Positions 34,923 through 47,107 of a DNA stretch of 64,000 bases are shown here, in pieces. How positions within the stretch are numbered: the first letter of the stretch is position 1; every line of letters begins with the position of its first letter. The DNA is from Lactifluus volemus (Eukaryota; Basidiomycota; Agaricomycetes; Russulales; Russulaceae): positions 124,001 to 188,000 of the forward strand of contig WTXI01000007.1 of the NCBI GenBank assembly GCA_022376515.1, given 5' to 3'. Below the pieces are notes generated by a model. It worked only from the letters and a program-made list of their open reading frames with translations, was not told where the DNA came from and did not search any database. The position numbers were made by a program, and so were the translations under genes.

Positions 34923-35375
34923 TTAGACCGTGGCGCAGTCAGCACCGACAATTTTATCTAGATGTAAACTGAATTAGTTGCAAATCCAGACGAGCAGAGA
35001 CAAAGAAGATGGACCTGGGGAAACTTGAGCACAACAGAGCCGATGGGTGGAGCTGTGGAGGAATCTTAGCATTTGACCTGAAATACAAGGGCGAAGGGAG
35101 TACTACCATGGATCTTTGGAATCGATGTGATAGCAGGCCAACCCAATCTCGCCGGAACCAGCGGAAAGGCCTTTTCCTTCAATGGTTTTAACCGCGTCCT
35201 GGTCGGAGGGAGGCGCCAACGTGGTGCAGCATTGCAACGTCCCCGTGCACAGATTGGTGGAAGGCGAATTGCCAGGGGAGGATGGTGGGCCCCTGGGGGC
35301 GGGGATAGAAGCTGCGACGCTGCTCACTGCGGCCAGGCCTGCAATGAAAGATACAAGTTGTTTGTAGAGCATCAT
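34923..35375 (-). CDS. Class I hydrophobin B
   Basis: Exons 35375-35107, 35052-35015 and 34957-34923 give 113 residues. A signal peptide (KQLVSFIAGLAAVSSVAAS) precedes a short Pro/Ser linker. The eight cysteines are in hydrophobin order: C-TGTLQ-CC, then GLAC, then C-STHRL-CC (the first Cys built across intron 1), then GADC near the end. Hydrophobins are secreted and assemble at the air-water interface to coat aerial hyphae and fruiting structures. The C-terminal exon is shorter and more diverged than in C and D. A second in-frame ATG directly follows the first. Confidence 0.88.
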
Positions 35376-38040
35376 GATGATTATGAAGAGTCGATTTGGG
35401 CTGTGATTGTCCTGAAGGCTGAAGCTGCAATCTGGGTTGAGAAATAGGAGACGAATCAGCAGCCCTTTTATAACTTTTCCTCTCTGCCTGGCAGGCCAAA
35501 TCTAGCAAAGACATCCGCAGTCGTTGCGGCGTTGCCATCCCGAGAAGGGTCCCTGTACGGTATCGTGTTAAACCGGCAGAGGGTGTCCGTTCCTGCGGAC
35601 TCGATATATTGTTTCATTAACGGCACAAACAACTTGAACTTCTGGACTGCTGCGGACTGGTATATGGTGGCGTTCCGGTAGTCTAAAGCGATAGAATCAA
35701 GTTCGGAGTTCAGAATATAGATTCGAGACCATTTTCTCTGAAAGATAAATCAAAGTCAGTAGTACGTCGTTATGCCAGATGTGACTTCGAAGAGCTCGAT
35801 GCTCACGCCAGTGTACCATTGTCAAGGAATGGCATCTGGCAAAGTGAAAGCCCCAGACAGCCTGTGGGACGCGGTCCTGCGATCAAAGCATATGAAAAAG
35901 GTTGTTCCCGAGGTTGCTGCTGATATCTCGGGGCTGGTTCAATAAGGGACCAACTAGAATCGGTTTCAGTGGAAAGGGCTGTATTCTGCCTTTGGATTTG
36001 TGTTCGCGTGGTATACTGGACCGGCTAGGTTCTTATTTACATTACTGGTTATGGTCATAAACTTTGGTTAAAAAAATTGGGGGGCGCTTACGTCAGCCCC
36101 CCCGTTTGGACCTTCCTCTGATGTGTCCCCTCCTCATCAGGTAGGGCAGCTTCCAAAATGGGGGTAATGTACTGGTAAATTACCGGTAAGTGATCTTTTC
36201 TGTGGGTTCTTTCGCTTAAATCACTGTACTGTCAGCTGCTCCAAGAGTGGGTCTGGGGGATGTCCACCTGATTTGTGACCGTTGAGCCGGGGCTTCTCAA
36301 TTGGGTGTTACATCTACAAGGTCCTGAACCATTGCTGCCTCTTTCCCTTCTTCATCAGAACCAGAACTCTCAGAGTCTCTCATGTTACCTACCACTTTCA
36401 TCATCGTTGGCAGTTGGGCCTGGTTCTACATCCGTGTTTTGAGTGCCTTGCCGGTGGCGACTCTGGAAAGACTTCTGTTTTCCCGTCTTCTGTGTCTGGT
36501 AAGCAACAAATTGATATAACTGATTTATTACTGACCTGCAGCACTGGCATTACGAGAAGTGCACCCCATTCCTTCTTTGTTCCATGACTGCTACCTTGCG
36601 TCACCTCAACCACATCCAAATCATCAACCACGCTGCAAGGGTCCTGGGTCTGAGTCCCTTGGCCGATCCTCGGACCCGTGCCCAAACTTGTATGTCTCGC
36701 CACCAACACACCTAGGTTATTTGTTCTTCCACGATCTGGTTGCCATGAAACGAAATCGATGGATCATATAAGTGCGCAGTATACGACACCGGATGTCAGA
36801 CTTTTTTCATCAGTCCGCGGTAAATCGTGATGCGCAGTCTTGCGCGCAGTTGTGAGGAAGCCACACCCGGTTCGGGAAAACTTAGATAATGACCTTCGGT
36901 CTGGACCACGTAGGAAAGACACTTTTAGCCAGAGCCCATTCGAGTTCAAGCGATGGAGAGTTGAGTGCTAGTATAACTGAAGCAGACACGCCGGACAGTT
37001 CATAGGCTACCGGCGTCAGAAAGGTGACCAAGCATATGTTGTGCATTACTCAAGGTACCGCGCTGGCAGCCTGCAGTTCAAGTTGTATGCCAGACCGGAG
37101 TGGAGCGTGCTGAGAACTTCCGACTCATACAGCCACGCAGTGGTTACTGTAACTATGCATATACGCAGAAGACTCTACGCCAACAAATAGTGCTCGCGCT
37201 CGACAGGTTGCGGCCTTCTCTACAGCTCAGTCGCCAGTCTCACTTCACTATTCGCTATTCGGTGTCTTGGGGGCGCAATCCAAGCCACAGGCGGGGAGGG
37301 GTGTGTCGACACAACGCAGTCCGAGTCAACTTCCAGGCAGCAACTTGAACACCGACTTCTGACATACCTTTTATGCATAATCTCATTTTCGTGAACAACG
37401 TTTTGCTTGATGCCAGTGTGCAAATAGTGCTTGATCGTAGCACGCCTTTTCTCCCTTCATATTTGATGTGATTGTTTCAGGAGGGTGTACTACTAGTAGT
37501 AAAAAGTGTTTGAGTCCAGAAGAGTTTCCACAAATGTGGTAGACGTACCACATTTTAATAGACACGCCCCAACTGACCACAGACCATGCTAAAAATTGCT
37601 CAAGAACCTGAGATAGTTCGGTGGTGGTCACGTGGTGATCACACGCGTCGTGTGTGATTGGGGTTGCTTGGTTGGCGCAAGGCACCATATGGCCCGGGAT
37701 TTTCGGTGATCGCACCTACGATCACGGTCAACTAGTTGTATTCTTATTGTCATCACCCCTTATATGCCCCTTGGTAAGAACTGAACTGGGAGCTTTTTGC
37801 GACCCAGCTCTAGATTAACAGACGAGGGTGGCGCACATAGCGCACATAACAATCATCAACAAACAACCGAGATCAATTTGACACCACAGCCCTACTGAAA
37901 TATCACTGCGGTACATGCTACCTCGAGGACACTATGAACTAAGGGTAATGTCAAAAAAAAGAGTCCAGCAATCTCATTCAATTCTCCCCTATTTAGTTTC
38001 GAACCCAACAAACGTTCCCTGACTTCGAGTGCGCCTACGT
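35376..38040. other. Gene-poor duplicated flank, no supported gene
   Basis: Part of the upstream flank (about 35755-36060) is related to the upstream flank of hydrophobin C (about 38985-39235), sharing for instance GTGACTTCGAA. The 36070-36770 stretch has a G/C-rich edge (GGGGGGCGCTTACGTCAGCCCCCCC) but no gene. The part from 37355 is the duplicated 3' flank of hydrophobin C. Confidence 0.45.
35464..35472 (-). promoter_or_regulatory. TATA box of hydrophobin B
   Basis: TATAAAAGG about 90 bp before the start codon, as in A and C. Confidence 0.65.
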
Positions 38041-38530
38041 TCACAGGGTGAGGTCGACCGGGACGCAGTTAACGTTGACGAGGCCGTCTGGATGTCAGTC
38101 AAGTTAGCCAGTCTAGACGAGTGAGGGCAACGAAGACGGTCACATTGGGAAACGTTGTTACAACAGACAGCGTTGGCGGAACTGTCGCGACATGTTAGCA
38201 TTAGAAGAGAAACAAGGGGTGAGGGGTGTGTTACCATGCATTCCCGGTGAGGGAAAGGCAGGAAAGCCCAACGGAGAGGGCAGAGTTTAAGGTCGCGACT
38301 AGGCTCGTAAGGAGAACAAGGGGAGCTACATCTGGGTTGGAGGTAGACGTCAACGTGTTGCAGCATTCCAACGTCCCGCCGTTGCTAGCGCATGTGCTGG
38401 CGGGAACCTTCGACTGGGTAGGAGGGGGCCAGAGCCCCCCCTGTCTAGCCATTGGAGTGGCGGAAGCGGCGACGCCGCTCACTGCAGCCAGGCATGCAAC
38501 AAAAGATACGATGGGCTTGTAAAACAACAT
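38041..38530 (-). CDS. Class I hydrophobin C
   Basis: Exons 38530-38235, 38181-38144 and 38087-38041 encode 126 residues. A signal peptide (IVSFVACLAAVSGVAAS) is followed by C-ASNGGTLE-CC, GLSC, a Cys split by intron 1 then SANAV-CC, and a C-terminal GLVNVNCVPVDLTL. All eight cysteines are present. Intron sizes are 53 and 56 nt. It is the closest paralogue of hydrophobin A in its N-terminal linker (TPMARQGG, PPPTQ). It should be a secreted cell-surface coat protein. Confidence 0.9.
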
Positions 38531-40498
38531 TGTGACGAGTAGATGGAGGCTGTGGTAATCCTGAAAGCTGAAACTGGGCTTTGGACTGGGAAAAAAAGGA
38601 GACAACTCAACCACCCTTTTATAACTTGTTCTCTATGCCTAATTCCCAATGCTCGAAAAGGCACCTGTACTCATTGCCATACAACCAAGTAATGTACCGC
38701 GGATTCCAGAATATTTACGTGGCCTCGAGTCAATTATCACCTCATCAACGCTACAGCAGCTTCTCTTAGACATGCAAGGGTTACATGATACCAGGTCACC
38801 TGGACAAACTCGGAGGCAATACACAAGGGGTATCTGGTTAGCCGCGGCGGTTGGTGTCACGGTGTGATGGAGTATCATGACCATGATAGATGGGTCGCAA
38901 CAGAGAAGCCTTGGGTTCGGAATACAGACCTGAGCCTAGAGCGTTTTCCTTTCGCTTCGAATCAATCAAGTCCGTACATTGTTAGCCGAGTTGTGACTTC
39001 GAAAACTTCGGAGCCCAGACCGGTGTACCGTTATCCAGACGCCAGGGGATGTAGCTTTGTTCCACGAGTGACATCGGGCATAATGAGGCCCTTGATGGGA
39101 ACTGTTACCATACCTTATAGATAAACGCTGCTCCTGATCTTACTGCTGATATATCGTCTCACGAGAACTACCAAGGAAAACATTAACCAAAGACAAGGTC
39201 TGTATGCTGTCTTTGCATTCACGTACCAATTTTATTGTTACGTTCTCATTTACGTTGGCCATCGTGATAGACTTTAGGCAGGAATCCTCGGACTCGAAAA
39301 GGAAGGAGATCGGTAACGCTCGAATAAGTTAAGCACAAAATCTCAGAGTTTGATTGAATTAAATTACCAACCGATAAGTCTGTTTAAGTTAACAACTGAG
39401 TTCCTGAGCTGACGTAAGGTATTGATAGAAGTCCTCCTCTAAGACACGTGCGTACGAGCCCCAGGAACATCCCATGACAAGCACTTCAGTTATATCACCG
39501 CACAAACACCTGAACTATTTTCTCTTCCCCAGATTGGAGACCATGGCAGTGAACTTGATGAAGCATAGAAGCTCCCGGCGTGCGACTGCAGGTGTCAAAC
39601 GTGCTTAAGAAATCCGCGGTGAATGCTCTTGTATGGCAATAGTCCAGGAAGAAATGGAAGACAATACACGGAACCTATTCGAAGGTGGGGTGCTGATTGT
39701 AAAAAATTTTCAGTAATCTCTTGGCTCGAATGTCAAGAAGCTAGCAGGAGCAAAGAGCTTTGGCCTCGACTACGTTGGGAAGGGATAGACAAGCGTGTTG
39801 GAGCATGAGATGGCCAAGAGGTGTTTCTGAGCACAGGTGCAAGTGAACATGCTTGCGGAGCGGATTAACAGTCCAGCACGTAGTTGTCAATCTATATATT
39901 TCCAGTGACGGAAACGAAGGTGATAAAGTGGGGTACATGCATCGTGCATATACCAGAAGTACAGCAGACAAGGTTTCTATGCGGGACAGAAGTTGACCGT
40001 GCCGGCACATGTGGCGCAGTATTCAAGAAAAACTGTGTAATAAAGAACTCAACTTTTTTTTTTGGCTTCAAGAAGAAGTGTATGCAGGCGTAAGGTGAAA
40101 AGTCACGACCGTCTCATCTCTTCACTGGATTTTTCAAAACCTCCAATTGGGCGAGTTTGGCAGCTGTAGAACAGAACAAAACCCATTAGTCTGGCTTGCC
40201 TCATCTGACGTTTGAAGTGCGTGGAGTCGGGAAGCATAAGCTCGTCCGAATCGCCGCTCAGTCTAAACTGCCTATTTTTCCCAAGAGGTGCACGGTGGCG
40301 CCAGCGTGATGTCGCTCGTGACCCCATTCCTTCGTAATTATAACATAATATCCAGGACCCCAGATCCAGAGGCTCTGAGCGAGGACTTGGAGCACGTTGT
40401 ACTTTCAAGGGATCATGGCGGCGGCGGCGGCGTCGAGTCTACTGATCTGATCTTTGTCACAGTCACCACGGCGTCGGCAGTAATTGAAGACTGCAACG
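38531..40498. other. Gene-poor region before the LINE, no supported gene
   Basis: Short open frames without domains. Just before the LINE target site a (GGC)n run lies near 40419-40433. Confidence 0.4.
38615..38623 (-). promoter_or_regulatory. TATA box of hydrophobin C
   Basis: TATAAAAGG about 85 bp before the start codon. Confidence 0.65.
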
Positions 40499-40513
40499 AC
40501 ATCGGGAATGGCC
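40499..40513. repeat. LINE target-site duplication, left copy
   Basis: ACATCGGGAATGGCC, repeated exactly at 47093-47107 after the poly(A) tail. Confidence 0.9.
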
Positions 40514-40667
40514 ACCTTCCTTTTCCGGCAACCACCACCACTGGTACCCAAAGTGCCAGCTGGCGGCGGTAGCTCGTTAAAAGTAGAAAGTAGCACACTA
40601 TATCCTTGTACCTCTGACAGATAACGCCTGCCCACCTCGCGACCTGTCATTCCCTGCGTGTTTTAAT

Positions 40668-43073
40668 ATGCCAGCCCCCGACTCCATTGCGGGCCAGGAC
40701 ACAGACATCCTATCCCACCTCTTCGTTAAAGCTCCTCTCCCCACCCTCCCGCGCCCTCGTCGCCTCTTTGGCAAAGAGGATGTTAAAGTAACCAGAGCCA
40801 CCTGCTCTTACCTGCAGTTCGTCGACCGTTACCACTGCATATTGAGTGCGATCGAGGCCGGCTTCGGCGCCAACTCGACCCTCTCTCCGTCCGCCTGGAT
40901 CAGAACCACCTCCGACCTTATCACCCGCATGCTCCAAGGGGTTAGGATCTCGAGGAACGTCGGCCCTGACGGCGAGATCCTGGACCAGGACGACTACAAG
41001 AACCTTTTCAACCAAGAAGACTGGGAGGCCATGCAACGTCTCCTCATCAATCTAGAACACCTCTCCAAGGTTTTCCCCCCTCCTCAGTACCTTGGCGACC
41101 CACCCCTCATCTGTGGCCACTGCCTGCACCGCACGGACCCAGATGCTGACAATCTCATATCAGAGGCGGACTACCGTGTCACCCTCATGGCCGCTGACCG
41201 CTCTCGCGCCGCTGTCATGGGCCACCTTCTCAACCACCTCAGTGGCAGCATCGAGAGCGAAACCCAGATCTGGGCCCTCGACGAGCTCGAGAAAAGGAAG
41301 AACGCTCTTCGTCCCAGGCTGACTGAGGATGCCCAAGCCTTCTACGCCAAGCGGTGGAAGGAGATCACTGACAAGAAAGAGCGGGCTGCCCAGGCAGACA
41401 GCAAAGATTATTACGGCAAGCGCCTCATCGAACTTTCCAAGAATGCTGACGCACTAGTTAAACAGGAGGTTGCGGCTTACAAGGCGAATAAATTCGCAGC
41501 TGCTTGCAACATCGCTGACAAGTGCTCTCAAGCTGACCCCGCTTGCAATGCCGCGGACAAGGGTTCCCAAACGGAACCCCCTGCTGATCCCGGCACACCC
41601 GCGGCCACCCCCGTCGGCCCAATCACGACCCCCCCCCTCCAGTCCCCCGACCCTCAGAATGAACCGGTCACCAAAAACCCGGATCCATCCGCACCTGCAC
41701 CCTGGCCCAGGCCCATGCTCTCGGCTCCCTCGCCGAGGCTGGCCCCGACCCCCACTCACCCCCCCAATCCGCTCGCTCCCCGGCCCCCGTCCATGGCCCC
41801 CACGGACCCTATGGTGGAGATCCAGGCAACCCTCAAGCTCGTCCTTGCCCGTCTAAGCCAGTTAGAGAACCCAACTGCGCCTATGACACCTGCCGCCCCG
41901 CCGCCTTCGGCTCCCAAGCCCCCTGGCCCCTCCAGAAGAAGTGCTGCGACCCCACCCTCCAGGCCAAACCCCGCACCCGACCCCCTTCCAACACCCTCCG
42001 ACGCGGTTTCCCTCCCTCGTCCCCCGCCTACGACCCCGGCGCAAGAAGAGTGGCACCCAGTCTCCCACAAGGGTAAAGGTAAGGGCAAGAAAGCGGCACC
42101 AGAGAAGACGGCGCCGGCCCCAACCAACCCCGTGGTTGACCCCGCCACGCTTCGCACCGATGTGACAGTCCAGATGGCTCGGGACGCTCTTGGGACCCTG
42201 CCTGTGGGGACCAGGTCACGGTGGGACCCGACGGAGATCACACGCCAAGTCTGCTCCGGTCTGAAAGCGGCTAAGTCCCCCCTCATCCTTCTATCAGGCC
42301 GCTGGGCCTCATATTCACACAATTTCGTTTTCACCTTTGCAGGCTCGGTCCCTTTCCAGGACCTCCTGAAGGCGTCAGCCACCCTCACTCAACCATTCCC
42401 AGGGGCAATCCTGACCCCGTGCTCTGGCTGGTCTCGCGTGACGTTCAATGGCGTCCCGGCTCTCGACCCGGAGACCGGTTCAACTTACTCGGAGGCTCTC
42501 CTCCTCGAGGAGATGAAACGCAACCCGCTTTGCTCCAACCTCCACTTCGTCCTCCTTCCCCGCTGGGTGCGCCCACCGGACCGGATCACCGGGATGCACT
42601 CGAGTTTCTCCTTTGCCTTCCTGGACCCGGATGGTTCCACCACCCGGACCATGGCCCGCACTCACCTTGCGATGTTTGGGAAGGCGATCACATTCAAGAA
42701 GTGGCGGCCCAGACCTGCTCTTATGCAATGCCTGCGGTGCCACAAGTTTGGCCACCTCCCCCCACGCTGCCCGCTCCCGAAGGATGCCATCCTTTGCCAC
42801 CTGTGCGGGGGAAACCATCGGGCAGGCGAGCACCTGACCAAATGCGCCTCAGCCTCGGGTCACGCGATCCAGGGCACCTGCGACTGCCCGATCAAGTGCA
42901 TCAACTGTGGCCAAGATGGCCACACAGCCAGGGACACAACCTGCCCAACCCGCGAGTCCTTCAAGACTCCGGCACACGATACCGTCGAGTCCACCCCCCC
43001 CCTTAATGGCGCAAGTCAACTTATTATTTGTCAATATGCGACGTCGCAATGCCCCAACACACACGCTCCTTAA
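40668..43073 (+). CDS. LINE ORF1, gag-like RNA-binding protein
   Basis: 801 residues. The first ~280 are helical, residues ~290-480 are an extreme Pro/Ala linker, and the C-terminal part ends with three zinc knuckles: CLRCHKFGHLPPRC, CHLCGGNHRAGEHLTKC and CINCGQDGHTARDTTC. ORF1 proteins of this clade bind element RNA to form the retrotransposition particle. The end overlaps ORF2, which is read in the +1 frame. The C run at about 42994 just before the ORF2 start may matter for expression. Confidence 0.92.
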   Translation: MPAPDSIAGQDTDILSHLFVKAPLPTLPRPRRLFGKEDVKVTRATCSYLQFVDRYHCILSAIEAGFGANSTLSPSAWIRTTSDLITRMLQGVRISRNVGPDGEILDQDDYKNLFNQEDWEAMQRLLINLEHLSKVFPPPQYLGDPPLICGHCLHRTDPDADNLISEADYRVTLMAADRSRAAVMGHLLNHLSGSIESETQIWALDELEKRKNALRPRLTEDAQAFYAKRWKEITDKKERAAQADSKDYYGKRLIELSKNADALVKQEVAAYKANKFAAACNIADKCSQADPACNAADKGSQTEPPADPGTPAATPVGPITTPPLQSPDPQNEPVTKNPDPSAPAPWPRPMLSAPSPRLAPTPTHPPNPLAPRPPSMAPTDPMVEIQATLKLVLARLSQLENPTAPMTPAAPPPSAPKPPGPSRRSAATPPSRPNPAPDPLPTPSDAVSLPRPPPTTPAQEEWHPVSHKGKGKGKKAAPEKTAPAPTNPVVDPATLRTDVTVQMARDALGTLPVGTRSRWDPTEITRQVCSGLKAAKSPLILLSGRWASYSHNFVFTFAGSVPFQDLLKASATLTQPFPGAILTPCSGWSRVTFNGVPALDPETGSTYSEALLLEEMKRNPLCSNLHFVLLPRWVRPPDRITGMHSSFSFAFLDPDGSTTRTMARTHLAMFGKAITFKKWRPRPALMQCLRCHKFGHLPPRCPLPKDAILCHLCGGNHRAGEHLTKCASASGHAIQGTCDCPIKCINCGQDGHTARDTTCPTRESFKTPAHDTVESTPPLNGASQLIICQYATSQCPNTHAP

Positions 43074-46000
43074 CACCAACTCAGATGCAGATATCATACT
43101 TGTCCAAGAACCGTGGTTTGATAAAATTAGCACAGCACGCTCGGACGTTAACCCTGACGGGGTAGACATCTTGGGCGGGGTAGCCAACCCCAAGTGGGAT
43201 TGCATCTACCCGAAGACCGCCAAAGGCGTATGCTGTAAAGTTATGGCGTACCGCCGCATTGCCTCCTCTCACTTCAATGTCACGAATAGATTTGATCTGG
43301 CATCAAATCACCACCTTCTCACCCTGGATGTCCATTTGGGCTCCAGCTCCTTTCAAGTGGTCAATGTTTACCATGACACTGATCACCCTGCCTCTCTCAG
43401 GAATATCCTGAACCTTGACTTGGATCCCCGCATCCCCACAGTCGTCGGGGGGGATTTCAACACACATGCGCACGCCTGGTCCCCACCAGGTATCCACCCC
43501 TCTCGCTGGGCACTGGAGCTCGAAGAGTGGGCCCTAGGCCAAACTCTCACTCTCGCCAACCCCCTGGGCGTCCCCACACACCGAGGTGAGGGCAACCAGC
43601 GAGACACAACCATCGACCTTATATGGACCAACGCCGCTGCCACCCTGGACGATCTTTTCGATGCCCCGGTCATTGATTTTGTGGCTTCAGTTGGCTCCAA
43701 CCACGCTGGCTTGGGGGTCTCGTACCACCACCTTCTTGCCTCAGCCATTGAGCTTGGCCCTAGACGCTCCTCATACCTCATTGATGATGAAGCTAAGGAC
43801 AATTGGATAAGGGTTTTTAAGGATAATTGCCACTTGGCCCCCCACCTGCTATCGTCCCCTGCCCTGATTGACCTCGCGGCTGACCTCCTCTCCCAGGACA
43901 TCGAACGGACCTCCCAGGTAGTGTTCGAGAAGCGCAAGCACTTCTCCCCGAGGGCCGCAGCGTGGTGGGATGAGGCATGCTTGCATGCCACAACCGCAGT
44001 CCGCGAGGCATCCACCCCAGACACCCGCAAAGCCACTCTCAAAACCCTCACCAAGGAGGTCCAGGCAGCTAAACGCCGCTGGGCCAATGAGTTTTTACAC
44101 AACGCCACCCCCGAACGTTTGTGGACCGCTGCTAAGTGGCGCCTGGGCCGTAGACAACGCCTTATCCCCGCCCTCGCCACTCCGACTGGCCTTTCAGATG
44201 ACCCCGGAACCATGGCCACCGCACTCAGAACCCGCTTCTTCAATTCTCAGCCCCAACCCGTTCCCGAGGTGTTCGCAGATGACCCCCCACCTGCAGCCCC
44301 AAGACCCTACGCCCCGATCACCACATCCGAGATCGCCGATGCTCTGCGCCCAACCAGCAATAAGTCAGCCCCTGGCCCCTCCGGTCACAACTACAAGCTG
44401 GTCAAGTGGGCCTTTGCAGCTCAACCCGACCTCTTCCGTACCATCTTCGACGCCTGCCTGCGCCAGGGCCACCACCCAAAGGCCTGGAAAACTGCGGCCA
44501 TTGCAGTGGTCCCTAAGCCGGGCAAGGAAGACTACTCCCTTCCCAAATGCTACCGCCCCGTGGCCCTCTTGGAGTGCTTAGGCAAACTACTTGAGAAAGT
44601 GGTAGCTAAACGCATCTCCTTTGACATCACAGCGCTGAGTCTAGTCCCTTCCACCCAATTTGGGGCCAGACCTCACTCTTCCACCACAGATGCAGGCCTC
44701 TGTCTGACCCATGACGTGAAGACAGCCCACGCCCTTGGGAGCGTCTGCGGCACCCTCCTCTTCGACATTCAGGGCTTCTTCGACAATGTCAACCATGCTA
44801 GATTAGTAGCCCTAGTCCGGGCACTGGGCTTCCCAGCTGAGATCTACAGGTGGATCGCCTCTTTCCTCAGGGATAGAACAGTTCATCTGCGATTTAACAA
44901 CTTCACCTCAGATAATTTTGGTCTGGAGCTGGGCACCCCCCAGGGCTCACCAATCTCCCCTATCCTGTCAATCATCTATGCCTCCCCCCTCCTCCACCTG
45001 GCGAAACACTGGGAAGATGCGACGTTCCTTATGTATGTTGATGATGGGAACATCTTCGCACGTGCTCCTTCGTATGGAGTTCTCGCTTCCAGACTGCGCG
45101 CTTATTACACCAAGTGCCACGAGTGGTGTAGGATGGCGGGCCTCACCATTGAACCAGAGAAGACGGAAGTCCTCTTTTTCTCGAGACGCCGGCCCAACCC
45201 GAATTTGCATGGCATCCGGCTGGACACCATCTATCTGCCCCAGCAGGAACTTTCCACTTATTATGCAGTTAAGTCCTCAGACCATGTCCAATACCTTGGC
45301 TTTCACTTTGATCACAGACTGTCGTGGGACAAGCACATCTCTGTAGTCACTTCCAGGACAAAGAGCACCATCAAGGCTCTCCAACTCCTGGGAAACTCAG
45401 TAAGGGGCTTGGACCACGGCAGCTGGCGCCGGGCATACAACGCCATTTGCATCCCCGCCCTTACATACGGGGCCCCCGTCTGGTTCCGCGGCCAGAAACG
45501 GCACATCAGAACCCTCCAAGCAGTTCAGAACTCGGCGATTGTCGTCATCACCGGCGCCTTCCAGAGCTCACCCCGCGAACCCCTGCATCAACTCTCGGCT
45601 ATCCTCCCCATCCAGCTCCGCATCGAGAAGCTCGCAAAGCAGGCGGCCATCCGTCTGCTCACACTCCCCACCAGCTCTTCAGTCCTCCAGAGGCTGGGAA
45701 ACCCTTGGTGCTCAGCTCAAGGAAGCAGGGTCCCCCTCCCGTATCCCCCGCTCGCTCACCCCCCGATTTCGTGCATTCGCCGCCTTATCAAACGCGTTCC
45801 TGCCGACAGCCGAAGACCCGCTGTCTTCGACCATCCCCCCTGGAAGCGATGCCAACCCCCCCAACCCGGTTCACGGTGTCTCAACTCATATGCAAAGGGG
45901 ATGAACGGAAGAAGCTCATTAACTCCATCGTCAAAACTCACTACGACAAGTCCGACAAGGTTCTGATCTACTGCAGAGCCCTTGGCCCCAACCCAATGCG

Positions 46001-46904
46001 GACTCACCCCATGTGGACGGCAGCTTGCGTCGCCTTCCGACGCGGCCAGGAGGTGGGCCAGCGGGTTACTGTCCTAGGCCAAAACGCATCTGCTAGAGAC
46101 GCAGCTTTCCGTGCTGTAGCGGACGCAGCGGACCTCGCTAGGGAACTCCTAGCAGGCTCCCCTTCCCCCTCAGTCTCACTTCTCACAGCTGACCACATCG
46201 TTCTTCCCTACTGCCAGGTCACAGACCGCCACGACAACGCTGAAGCCTGCAGGGCGATCTGCGACACTATCTCCGACCTCCTAGCCACACACCCCGCCTC
46301 CACCTGCGCAATCCGCTGGCTCCCAGGCACCGCCTCTTTCCTACCCCTCGAACGTCTACAAAACATTGCTATCGACGCGGCAGCCCGTACTGCCCCAGAC
46401 CTCCTCATTGCCGCCCCCACCGTTGAGGCCCTGCGAGTCATCTCCCGCCAGGAAGCCTTCACCGGCTGGGAGCAAATTTGGCACGACAACCCCCGCACTA
46501 ACCCGGCATACCGAGCCCTCCACCACCCACCATCGAACGACCCACCCGACTTTGTGCAAGGGATTGCCACCTCCTCCCGGCCAGTCTTTTGCACTGCCAT
46601 TCGGCTCCTTACTGAACACGCCTTCACAGGTGAATACAGCGCACGCCACCGCCCTCGCGCCCCAGACCCCCACGGGTGTCAATGCGGTCGCGAACCCCTT
46701 CAGACTCCCTCACACGTCATTTTCCACTGCGCGCTCTTCCGCGCTGCCCGTGAACGCCACCTACGCCCAGCGTCCCAGACGTTGTCCCCCAATATCATTT
46801 TTGGGACGAAAGCAGGAGGGGAGGCCCTGGCGAAATTTATAGAGGAGACACAGGCCTGCGTCAGGCCTCGGAGAAGAGACCCACCACCAGAAGACCACGG
46901 CTAG
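43007..46904 (+). CDS. LINE ORF2, endonuclease-reverse transcriptase, one frame break
   Basis: From the ATG at 43007 the frame covers an APE-type endonuclease (VQEPWF, GGDFNTHAHAW, SNHAGL where SDH is usual) and a reverse transcriptase (KCYRPVALLECLGKLLEKV, FDIQGFFDNVNHARL, GTPQGSPISPILS, catalytic YVDD). At the C7 run 45856-45862 the frame must move by -1; the other frame then carries an RNase H-like region and the zinc motif CQCGREPLQTPSHVIFHC up to 46904. One missing C would explain the break. The RNase H-like part lacks the usual YTDGS (YCRAL instead) and the AE glutamate, so it looks catalytically dead. The protein nicks target DNA and copies element RNA there. Confidence 0.88.
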
Positions 46905-47092
46905 CTATGCAGGGCACACTGCCCGAGCCACATTCCTGATTCACACTCACACCCCCCACACCAATTTCCATATTAAAGTCACTTCACCTTAACCCTATAC
47001 CTAGATTGTTCCATGTAGCAGTTGAGCGGGTCTTTGTTGTGATGAACATATTGCGCTATATAAATGCGGATTCAAAAAAAAAAAAAAAAAAA

Positions 47093-47107
47093 ACATCGGG
47101 AATGGCC
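47093..47107. repeat. LINE target-site duplication, right copy
   Basis: ACATCGGGAATGGCC directly after the A run; its first A is shared with the tail. Confidence 0.9.

Larger units (their letters stand above)
40514..47092 (+). mobile_element. Full-length Tad1-type non-LTR retrotransposon (LINE)
   Basis: About 6.58 kb bounded by a 15-bp target duplication, with a ~150-bp 5' UTR, two overlapping open frames and a 19-nt poly(A) tail (47074-47092). Domain order is gag-like ORF1 with zinc knuckles, then endonuclease, reverse transcriptase, RNase H-like region and a terminal zinc motif in ORF2. An exact duplication and nearly open frames indicate a recent insertion. Codon use is far more GC-rich than the surrounding DNA. 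Confidence 0.93.

Noticed and set aside
41756..42388. Minus-strand 210-codon frame within the LINE
   Set aside because: Shadow of the Pro/Ala-rich linker of ORF1 in GC-rich DNA.
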